Assembly: GCF_000940805.1 (NCBI RefSeq)
Contig: NZ_CP007142.1
Location: 6,411,960 to 6,475,959 of the forward strand
Direction of reading: 5' to 3'
Source: Gynuella sunshinyii YC6258
GTDB lineage: Bacteria > Pseudomonadota > Gammaproteobacteria > Pseudomonadales > Natronospirillaceae
Length of the DNA stretch: 64,000 bases
The notes under the pieces were generated by a model, which was not told the DNA's origin, searched no databases, and saw only the letters and a program-made list of their open reading frames with translations. Positions 1 through 6,652 of the stretch are shown one piece after another. The first letter of the stretch is position 1; every line of letters begins with the position of its first letter. The translations under genes were made by a program, and so were the position numbers.

Positions 1-39
1 TTATAAGCAATATGAAGTAACACTTACCATGGTCTTTGA

Positions 40-183
40 TCAATTCCAACCTTCCACATACACCATATGCTTCAGGATCTGTTTGACCAGGGCTTTCACC
101 TCCGGGGAATAAGGTGACTCATCGCCACAGGCGGGCAGGGTCAGAGAGAGCAGTGCCAATAGGAAGAACAAAGGTGATTTCAT
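40..183 (-). CDS. small predicted lipoprotein, 47 aa
   Basis: A short reading frame encodes a 47-residue protein. It starts MKSPLFFLLALLSLTLPAC, a typical lipoprotein signal peptide: Lys after Met, a hydrophobic core, and a lipobox L-P-A-C with the lipidated Cys at residue 19. Gly-Asp follows the Cys; Asp is at +3 rather than +2, so inner-membrane retention is not clear. The mature part is about 28 residues, with the acidic/proline stretch ESPYSPEV and one short amphipathic helix. I know no family for it. It is transcribed away from the T6SS module, from the shared 184-372 spacer. It could be the truncated remnant of a longer lipoprotein, because the reading frame stops soon after the signal. 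Confidence 0.5.
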   Translation of the reverse strand: MKSPLFFLLALLSLTLPACGDESPYSPEVKALVKQILKHMVYVEGWN

Positions 184-292
184 ATCAGAGAACAATCCTT
201 GGTATACACAGAGGCACCTATGCTACCAAAAACACAGGCTTTAAAATGATGACTTATTTCGCGGATTAGCGCGTGTATTTCTCATACACTGC

Positions 293-310
293 ATAAACTG
301 CGAAGTTTAT
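293..310. other. AT-rich hairpin upstream of the vgrG operon
   Basis: ATAAACT-GCGA-AGTTTAT is a perfect 7-bp inverted repeat with a 4-nt loop in the spacer between the small lipoprotein gene and the vgrG leader. It may be a regulator site or part of the 5' leader. No confident -35/-10 pair could be placed beside it. Confidence 0.3.
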
Positions 311-372
311 TTATCGTGAGCCATTTAAGAGTACTCGGCCTCGGCACATTACGTTAAGGAAAGGAATATCAC

Positions 373-444
373 ATGGACAGTCGCATTAATGTCAGCACCT
401 GGCTCAAACAAGGTCTGGCGTGTGGCATCGAAAATCAATCATGA
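373..444 (+). CDS. 23-residue leader ORF overlapping the vgrG start
   Basis: A 23-codon frame (MDSRINVSTWLKQGLACGIENQS) follows a good ribosome binding site (GGAAAGGAAT, 361-367 region). It ends in TGA at 442-444, overlapping the ATG at 441 of vgrG as ATGA. The arrangement suggests translational coupling: ribosomes finishing the leader would restart on vgrG, which has no clear Shine-Dalgarno of its own. Alternatively it is the leftover start of an upstream gene, or an N-terminal piece of vgrG lost by frameshift; the peptide does not resemble a VgrG N-terminus. No family is recognised. Confidence 0.35.
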   Translation: MDSRINVSTWLKQGLACGIENQS

Positions 445-1718
445 TCGCCACGATGACATTCACCGAAATCACCCTCACCCTCGCCAGTGGCACCCAATTA
501 CCGGTGCAATACATGGAAGGCTGGGAAGATCTGAACCAGCCGACCCGGCTAGAAATTAACTGTCCGATCACCGATCTGTATGAGGATACCGATGCATTGC
601 TCGGCCAGGCCGTCACAGTCTCCATGCAGGCCGGCGATCACCAGCGCGTCTGGCAGCTGGTCATCGACCGTATTCAATACCACAGCGAAGGTGCCGGCGA
701 GTACTGGCAATTCTACCTCTGCTCCAAATTGCTCTGGGGTACCCGTCTGCAACGCACCCGCTTATTTATGGACCTCAACCGCGAACAGGTATTACGGCAA
801 CTGTTGCGCGAATGCGGTTATCAGGACTTCGAAGTGGAACTGGCCCTCGACCCGGTACCTGCACCCAAAGGGCCATACCTGCAAGCCCAGGAAGATAACC
901 TGCAATGCTTCCACCGCCTGCTCGCCGAAGTCGGCGGCATTTACTGGCTCGAACACCATCCCGAGCGCAACCATGAAACTCTGGTCATCCGTAACAACCC
1001 TGGCATCAGCCCTTATCTCGAACAGGTCCAGTGGGCGCAGGTGGTGTCCGGACTGGCACCCGATGCCCAGCTCAACCGCATCACCAAAGCCATGCGCCGG
1101 GTGACCGGACGCCGTCGTCGTTATGGCCATGCGGTCAAAGGCGACACTCGCTCACTGAGCCGGGATGACGCCAACGTACAGGGTTTCGAACCGCCCCTGT
1201 CACGTTCCGAAGCCGAACAACGGGCCTTGTTCCAACAACAGGCCGACGAACAGTTCGACTGGCAACTGGAACTGCACAGCTTTCAACCCCTGCTCGCCGT
1301 TGGCTATACCCTGGTACTCGATGCCTCGCAACTGCCCGTCGCCGAAAGTGGGGAATTCCGTCTTCATAAGGTCCGTCACCATGCCCGTACCGCTGGTAGC
1401 GGTTATGGCCTGCGCTATCACAACGAAGCCTGGGTCATTCGCCGGACCACACCGGTCCGCCTGACCCTGGCGGAACAGGCCGACAAACCGTTGCTGTTTC
1501 CGGCCCGGATCGAGAGTCACCATGACTACGCCGAACTCAGTGCCGACGGTCGTTACTACCTGCGTCCGGCTTTTGATCAGAGCGGCAAACCCATCGCCCA
1601 GGCCAGCCCGCTGCTGGAGCGTGTCAGTATTTACGCCAGCCCGGAGACCGATGACGCACCTTCGGCCGGCTGGCATTTTCCTTTACTGGATCAAGTACCG
1701 TGCTGGTCAGCTGCCTGA
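441..1718 (+). CDS. vgrG: VgrG/TssI spike protein, 5' portion of a frameshifted gene
   Basis: This is the N-terminal 425 residues of a type VI secretion tip protein (gp27-like hub). VgrG trimers cap the Hcp tube and carry effectors out of the cell. Supporting traits: the FTEITLTLASG opening strand, the hub text LQAQEDNLQCFHRLLAEVGGIYWLEHH, which matches the VgrG pattern of a single Gly-Ile-Tyr/Phe-Trp strand, and the OB-fold entry GWHFPLL at the very end. The reading frame then runs into a stop, while the family's next segment (VLVSCLNNDPARMAILGFIPN) continues in another frame. Adding one base near 1695 (CAAGTACC to CAAGGTACC) restores a single frame of about 775 residues. The start was set at the ATG at 441, because the frame's earlier ATG at 420 lies inside the leader peptide and adds an unlike MWHRKSI. 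Surrounding genes are effector cargo; no other T6SS structural genes are in the window. Confidence 0.85.
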   Translation: MIATMTFTEITLTLASGTQLPVQYMEGWEDLNQPTRLEINCPITDLYEDTDALLGQAVTVSMQAGDHQRVWQLVIDRIQYHSEGAGEYWQFYLCSKLLWGTRLQRTRLFMDLNREQVLRQLLRECGYQDFEVELALDPVPAPKGPYLQAQEDNLQCFHRLLAEVGGIYWLEHHPERNHETLVIRNNPGISPYLEQVQWAQVVSGLAPDAQLNRITKAMRRVTGRRRRYGHAVKGDTRSLSRDDANVQGFEPPLSRSEAEQRALFQQQADEQFDWQLELHSFQPLLAVGYTLVLDASQLPVAESGEFRLHKVRHHARTAGSGYGLRYHNEAWVIRRTTPVRLTLAEQADKPLLFPARIESHHDYAELSADGRYYLRPAFDQSGKPIAQASPLLERVSIYASPETDDAPSAGWHFPLLDQVPCWSAA

Positions 1719-2767
1719 ACAACGATCCCGCCCGCATGGCCATTTTAGGCTTCATCCCCAACCGGCGGCAGATCGGACCAGTGACCAGCGACAACGCCAG
1801 CCAGTCCCGGATTGTCACGCCGAGTCAGAACGAACTGCTGTTCGACGATGATCCCTATGTCAACCGCATCGCCCTGTTCACCTTCGACGGTCAAAACCAG
1901 TGCGAACTGTGCGCCCAGAACGAAGCCGCCTTCGCCGGCATCCTCAGCCAATACGGCAGCCTGCGCCTGACCGCCGGCACCCGGTTACTGATCAACACAG
2001 GTGAACACCTCAACGAACGCATCGGCCAGCACCGCGCTATACAGGTCACACAAAACAGCGAACTGCGCACCGAACAAGGCGCCATTCGTCATCAGGCTGC
2101 GACCGAAATAAACCTCAGCGCACAACAGAACATCTACCACAACAGCGAGGGTGACTACAGCCTCCAGGCCGCCGATGGCGATATCCAGATCACCGTCGGC
2201 GACGGCTTCAACACCGAAGTCAGCGGCGGCGACATGCAGGTCAAAGTCGCCGCCAACGCCACCCACCAGATCAATGGCACCATCGACCTGAGCAGCCAGG
2301 GCGGCAACATCATCATCACCGACGGCACCGGCGGCATACAACTCGACGCCGCCGGCAACCTCAAACTCTGGGGCAAAAAAATCACCCTTAACGGCCAGAG
2401 CGGCACCCAGCTGAATGGCGACATCAGCTATGAAACCGGTAGCGGGAATGAGCCGGAGAGTGTGGCGGCGGTGGAGATTCCGGCAATAGTGGAGACGCTG
2501 GAACTGTGTCTTGACGGTGGAGAGCCCATTGAAGGATCACCACACAGTTATGAACGGGAAATTGCCCGCAGTGACAACAGCGAAGACTGGATTGAAATTG
2601 AAATCAAGAACCAGGATGGTGAACTGCAGGCTCATCGTAAAGTCATTATTACCCGGGCTGATGGTCGTGAATTACTGACCCAGACTGACAGCAGCGGCCG
2701 CTTGCATTTACGCCGCAGCGACATGGAAGGGGCTAAAGCCAGGGTATTAGGTTATACAGTGGAGTAA
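1700..2767 (+). CDS. vgrG: VgrG/TssI spike protein, 3' portion (OB fold and beta-helix)
   Basis: This is the continuation of the same vgrG in a shifted frame. It has the gp5-like OB-fold end (LNNDPARMAILGFIPN), then a VTSDNASQSRIVTPSQNELLFDD linker. After that comes a long polar repeat region rich in Gly, Asn and Asp (for example SGGDMQVKVAANATHQINGTIDLSSQGGNIIITDGTGG) typical of the triple-stranded beta-helix needle. The last ~100 residues form a separate domain (LELCLDGGEPIEGSPHSYERE onward) that resembles a C-terminal effector-adaptor extension. The apparent GTG start at 1700 is only the first start-like codon after the break, without a ribosome binding site, so this is probably not translated on its own. 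Its stop is 4 bp from the LysM gene, which implies one operon. Confidence 0.8.
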   Translation: MLVSCLNNDPARMAILGFIPNRRQIGPVTSDNASQSRIVTPSQNELLFDDDPYVNRIALFTFDGQNQCELCAQNEAAFAGILSQYGSLRLTAGTRLLINTGEHLNERIGQHRAIQVTQNSELRTEQGAIRHQAATEINLSAQQNIYHNSEGDYSLQAADGDIQITVGDGFNTEVSGGDMQVKVAANATHQINGTIDLSSQGGNIIITDGTGGIQLDAAGNLKLWGKKITLNGQSGTQLNGDISYETGSGNEPESVAAVEIPAIVETLELCLDGGEPIEGSPHSYEREIARSDNSEDWIEIEIKNQDGELQAHRKVIITRADGRELLTQTDSSGRLHLRRSDMEGAKARVLGYTVE

Positions 2768-2771
2768 GCAC

Positions 2772-3371
2772 ATGAAAGTACATATGGTCCGGCAAGGCGA
2801 GTGTCTGACAACAATTGCGGCCGAATTTGGCCTGACTCCTGAAGAAATATGGAATCTGCCCGACAATCAGGATCTGAGCAACAAACGACGCCACAGTGGC
2901 TGCCTGGCTCCTGGAGACCAGTTAGTCATTCCCAATCAGGCCAGTCAGGGGAAAGATATTGCCATTAACGACCTTACCGTACTGGTCATCGCTGATAACC
3001 AGTATCTGTTGCAGCTGACTCTGTTGGACAACACTCTAAACCCGATCAAAAATCTGGAAGTACGTTGCACCTGGCCAAATTGTAAACGTTATATCAGCGG
3101 TATCACCAACGGCCAGGGCATCGTTCGGCTGACCTTGCCCAACTTGTGCGACAAAGGCATTTTGGCCTGGGAGTACCAACAGCGCCAATGGATACGCGGA
3201 TTTGATGTCGGCACCCTGTTACCGGAAGAACTGACAACCGGTATGGACCAGAGATTGACGAATCTGACCGGCAGCCTTGGTCACTACAGCGATCAGTTCA
3301 TAACCGCATGGGCCGATGAAGCCGGGCAGAGCCCTGATCAACTTGAACAACAACTCACCGGACAAGCATGA
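2772..3371 (+). CDS. LysM-domain protein of the T6SS effector module
   Basis: A 199-residue cytosolic protein without signal peptide. Residues about 4-55 form a LysM motif (MVRQGECLTTIAAEFGLTPEEIW ... LAPGDQLVIP). The remainder contains an immunoglobulin-like beta segment (LTLLDNTLNPIKNLEVRCTW) and ends in acidic helices. LysM folds usually bind GlcNAc-containing glycans; in T6SS loci they often occur in cargo or linker proteins next to VgrG and toxins. The start ATG follows GGAGTAAGCAC, 4 bp after vgrG. The likely role is linking the toxin encoded downstream to the spike; this is inferred from position only. Confidence 0.65.
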   Translation: MKVHMVRQGECLTTIAAEFGLTPEEIWNLPDNQDLSNKRRHSGCLAPGDQLVIPNQASQGKDIAINDLTVLVIADNQYLLQLTLLDNTLNPIKNLEVRCTWPNCKRYISGITNGQGIVRLTLPNLCDKGILAWEYQQRQWIRGFDVGTLLPEELTTGMDQRLTNLTGSLGHYSDQFITAWADEAGQSPDQLEQQLTGQA

Positions 3372-3389
3372 GCCTTTGGAGACTACTGA

Positions 3390-4796
3390 ATGATTCTTCG
3401 TACTCTTTGCTATTTTAGCCTCACTCTGGCCGCTACGGCCTGCCAGGCCAAACCATTACCGGAACCGCCATTTTCCGTTGAACAAATGGAAGCCTTTGCC
3501 GACCCGGTTGATCTTGAAGTGTTATATGGACTGCACTACAACCAGGATCGTGTTCATGGCAAAGAAAGTATTCATTATGGCACCGCATTTTTGGAAGGCT
3601 ACGAGCCTTATCCGATAAAACGCGGTCTGGTTACCCGCTATGAGCCCGGCGTCATCATCAACGATGTCAATGAAGTAAATCGTTCTGAAACTGAGCGGAC
3701 TGTTGTTCGAATGAAACACTTCTCCTTCCCCACCTGGGACCGGGAAGGCCATTTAATCAATCTGATTGCTCAGTCTGTCACACCTGATGACCTCTCCCTG
3801 ATCAGTCGCCTCAAAGAAGTACGCTCCCTGTTCCTTGAAGGTTATACAGACACCGATCATCTCGATCTGAATCAGTTATCACCAGAACTGCCACTGCAGG
3901 CGGCCACCTTCTATCGCACCAAACTCTCTCATCCCCAGCGCCTCTGTGATTATCAGGCCCTGCAACACCTTGAAATCAACGCGGCCAGAGTCATCGGCGA
4001 TATCACCTTCAAGGGCTGTATCAAACAAGCCGTCGATATCTTTATGGCAAGTGCAGATATCGATGCACTGACCATCCAGGATCTGCCAGAACTGGTTTAC
4101 CTGTACCTCGGAGACAGTCGTTTTAAACAATTGCACATTGATGGCAGCAGTCTGCCCAAGCTGCAAAGCCTGACCTTATCCGGTGCGGATATTCCGTCTG
4201 ATGTTGACAGCATTCAACTACCGGAAGGGCTGTTACAGCTTTACCTGGAAAATGTCACCGATGACGATATCAGTAAACTCAAACTGCCCAAAAGTCTGCA
4301 ATACCTGAACCTGCGCGGAGCAAAATTGCAGGACTATGGTTTTATCGCTGGGGCGGTTAATTTAACGGCGCTGGTACTGGAGGACAGTAACTTTAAGCAA
4401 TGGCCAATACTTAAGCGGTTTTCGCAACTACGTCATTTAAAAGCGGGAGGAACCTCATTAACGGATGCGGGTCTGCCGGTTATCAGTCAATTGACAAAGC
4501 TCCAGACACTGGATCTCAGTGCTACAAATATTACAAACGCCAACGCGATTGAGAACTTGCAAGAGCTTAACTTCCTGTACCTGTTTCAAACACCGATGCC
4601 AGATCTGAATAGCATTCCTTATATTGAAAATATCTCAGATCTTGGGCTTCCACTGGAACAACACTATAAGCACCCGAAGGATTATCCATCTCATATTAAA
4701 AAAATGTTTTCCACATTTGGAAAAGATGGCGGAGCTTATAGCTGCAACCACCTGAAACCCTGCGAACAACCACCCTGGAATTTTGACAGCCCCTGA
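3390..4796 (+). CDS. leucine-rich-repeat lipoprotein 1, candidate immunity protein
   Basis: A 468-residue protein with a short lipoprotein signal (LTLAATAC, Cys about residue 18, Gln at +2, which predicts outer-membrane sorting). The mature N-terminus is rich in Pro/Glu (KPLPEPPFSVEQMEAFADPVDLEVLYGL). From about residue 130 onward it is a series of LRR units such as LQHLEINAARVIGDI, LVYLYLGDSRFKQLHI, LQSLTLSGADI, LLQLYLENVTDDDI and LQYLNLRGAKLQDY. It ends in a Cys-containing tail (CNHLKPCEQPPWNFDSP). A paralogue at 9241-10641 flanks the toxin gene on the other side. Placement of two surface/periplasmic binding proteins around a toxin suggests immunity or neutralisation, but LRR immunity proteins are not the standard kind, so this is inference. 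Confidence 0.65.
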   Translation: MILRTLCYFSLTLAATACQAKPLPEPPFSVEQMEAFADPVDLEVLYGLHYNQDRVHGKESIHYGTAFLEGYEPYPIKRGLVTRYEPGVIINDVNEVNRSETERTVVRMKHFSFPTWDREGHLINLIAQSVTPDDLSLISRLKEVRSLFLEGYTDTDHLDLNQLSPELPLQAATFYRTKLSHPQRLCDYQALQHLEINAARVIGDITFKGCIKQAVDIFMASADIDALTIQDLPELVYLYLGDSRFKQLHIDGSSLPKLQSLTLSGADIPSDVDSIQLPEGLLQLYLENVTDDDISKLKLPKSLQYLNLRGAKLQDYGFIAGAVNLTALVLEDSNFKQWPILKRFSQLRHLKAGGTSLTDAGLPVISQLTKLQTLDLSATNITNANAIENLQELNFLYLFQTPMPDLNSIPYIENISDLGLPLEQHYKHPKDYPSHIKKMFSTFGKDGGAYSCNHLKPCEQPPWNFDSP

Positions 4797-4803
4797 GTCT
4801 TTC

Positions 4804-4819
4804 GGGCGCAAACGCGCCC
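4804..4819 (+). terminator. GC-rich hairpin between LRR gene and toxin gene
   Basis: GGGCGC-AAAC-GCGCCC is a perfect 6-bp stem with a tetraloop, 8 bp after the LRR stop codon. There is no T-tract, so it is more likely an attenuator or an mRNA 3'-end stabiliser than a strong intrinsic terminator. Confidence 0.4.
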
Positions 4820-4862
4820 AACACCGCCAGTCAGAAAACGCTTTATACAAGGATTCGACATC

Positions 4863-6506
4863 ATGGATATTCTGGATTACCGCCATCGCCTGATAGAACA
4901 GTTACTCGCCGATTACCGCCAACTGGAGCAGCTCTCCGATCCTGCCGAGCAGTTACCGGTTCAACAACGGATTACCAGATTGCTGAGCGAGTTAAAAGCC
5001 ATTGAACAATCGATGAAACGAACGGGTCAGCAGTTTACGGCTTATCACCGGGTCATGGATGAGCATGATCCTGACTCCGCCAGCCAGCATCATAGATTTG
5101 TATGGCATCGCTATACACGCAACCAGCCACTGGAACAATTATTCACTACCGACCAGCTCAGCGAGCTCATCGCCAAGGTTGGTTATGCCGAAGCCAATGA
5201 TGCGCGTTCTCGCCTGCGCAGCCGTGGTGAAGCTCTACTGGGTAACATGGACCGCTGGATCACTCAGCTGCAACCGTTGGCAGAAAGCCAGACCCTGCTG
5301 AGCTGGCGTAATCCGTTCAGCCAATGGTTACCGGAACTGTTTCTGTTCCGGCTGGAACAGTACCTGAAAGCCAATCATGGCCGCCAACCCTTGGTAGACT
5401 ACACCATGGAACAAATGAGCTGGGCAGCTGACTATGCCAGTGGCCAGCCACCCCATGTGAACCAGGATTGTCTGGCACTGTTCGAGCACGACAGTGTGGT
5501 CGATGCCTGGGTGGCCAAAGAACGGGAGCGATTGTTACCCGAAGACAGTCCCGGCGCACAAAGCTGGCCGCAACAACGACTCAGACGATTGATTGATCAC
5601 CGTTTTTATCAGCCTGCCGGTAAAGCATTATGGGAATATGTGAAGCAACATGCCCTGGAGTTTGATCAGTATCCACAACGATACCAAAGCCTGGACGCTG
5701 AAGCAGAACTGAACCGCCAGCTGGCCGTCAATTCCCTCACGGCCAACCTCGCCCGCATCGGGGTTGATCCTCGCCCTGACACCCCTGGCAATGTCAACCA
5801 ACTGGCACACCCTCCCAAAGCTGTACGACCGCAGTTTCAGAATGAAAACGGCGAACCGTACCGCAATACCCAGATTCTGTGCTGGCGCTATCATCCGGAG
5901 AAAGAAAAAGAGCTTGGTAATATGGCCTTGGATGGGGCCTTGTTCGGTTTGTTTACCGTTGCCCTGATGTACACCGATGACAATGGTTATCCAACCCTGC
6001 AAAAGCCCGATTTCCTGCAAAAAGGCGATCATGATCAATGCCTCCAGGTCGATCCGGTCACTGGCAATGTGCTATTGCTGGAACGCACCCAGGCAAAACG
6101 ACCACAGCAGCCGGTGGAACAGGATCCAATGGTTGCCACCTGGTACAGCTATGACGAAGCGGATCATCTGGCATTTATGAAACAGGCAGTTGGCCTGGTC
6201 AGTCAACGGACGCCAACTCAGGAGACCTGGAAAACCGAAGCGTTGGCAAATCTAGGGCTGGATGCAGACACTTTTTTTAATCATGACTGCGGTGAAGTGG
6301 ACCTGGCCAGCTTCTTCGAACTGACCGAAGGTTACTATTACGGGTTTATGATGCTGCCACTAGGCTATGGCTCAATGGCCATCAAAGCCATTCATACCCT
6401 GCCTTTCCAGAGCAGCCAGACACCTGTTGCACCCGTGCCTGGATTTCTGAACACACTACGTCCCTGCGTATTCCCCGCAATCTGCGCCAGTACACCCATG
6501 AACTGA
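4863..6506 (+). CDS. large putative T6SS toxin, N-terminal portion of a frameshifted gene
   Basis: These 547 codons are the front of a gene that reads on in another frame to 9244. The start ATG follows AAGGA with a 9-nt spacer. The protein is mainly helical and rich in Gln, Glu and Arg (LADYRQLEQLSDPAEQLPVQ), with no signal peptide. A globular stretch near residue 340 (NENGEPYRNTQILCWRYHPEKEKELGNMALDGALFGLF) is followed by a Gly/Tyr segment (EGYYYGFMMLPLGYGSMAIKAIH). The frame then turns to nonsense and stops, whereas the frame one base back continues with plausible protein (ISEHTTSLRIPRNLRQYTH...). The join is near 6443, and one missing base restores a protein of about 1460 residues. I do not recognise a named family; toxin status comes from its size, the vgrG operon and the flanking lipoproteins. 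Confidence 0.6.
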   Translation: MDILDYRHRLIEQLLADYRQLEQLSDPAEQLPVQQRITRLLSELKAIEQSMKRTGQQFTAYHRVMDEHDPDSASQHHRFVWHRYTRNQPLEQLFTTDQLSELIAKVGYAEANDARSRLRSRGEALLGNMDRWITQLQPLAESQTLLSWRNPFSQWLPELFLFRLEQYLKANHGRQPLVDYTMEQMSWAADYASGQPPHVNQDCLALFEHDSVVDAWVAKERERLLPEDSPGAQSWPQQRLRRLIDHRFYQPAGKALWEYVKQHALEFDQYPQRYQSLDAEAELNRQLAVNSLTANLARIGVDPRPDTPGNVNQLAHPPKAVRPQFQNENGEPYRNTQILCWRYHPEKEKELGNMALDGALFGLFTVALMYTDDNGYPTLQKPDFLQKGDHDQCLQVDPVTGNVLLLERTQAKRPQQPVEQDPMVATWYSYDEADHLAFMKQAVGLVSQRTPTQETWKTEALANLGLDADTFFNHDCGEVDLASFFELTEGYYYGFMMLPLGYGSMAIKAIHTLPFQSSQTPVAPVPGFLNTLRPCVFPAICASTPMN

Positions 6507-6652
6507 CCCAATGCCGTGAAGCGATCAAACATAGTTACGATCGCTTACTCGAAGTCAGTGTCAAAAAGCGCGAGGACATTTTCCAGATCGGCGAGCTGCA
6601 ACGCTGGGTTCAACACACGATTGACAGCCCGTTCAGCCCAAGTGACCACAAT

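Noticed and set aside
1686..1705. Programmed frameshift in vgrG
   Set aside because: No slippery heptamer or following structure is visible at the join; a one-base loss is simpler.
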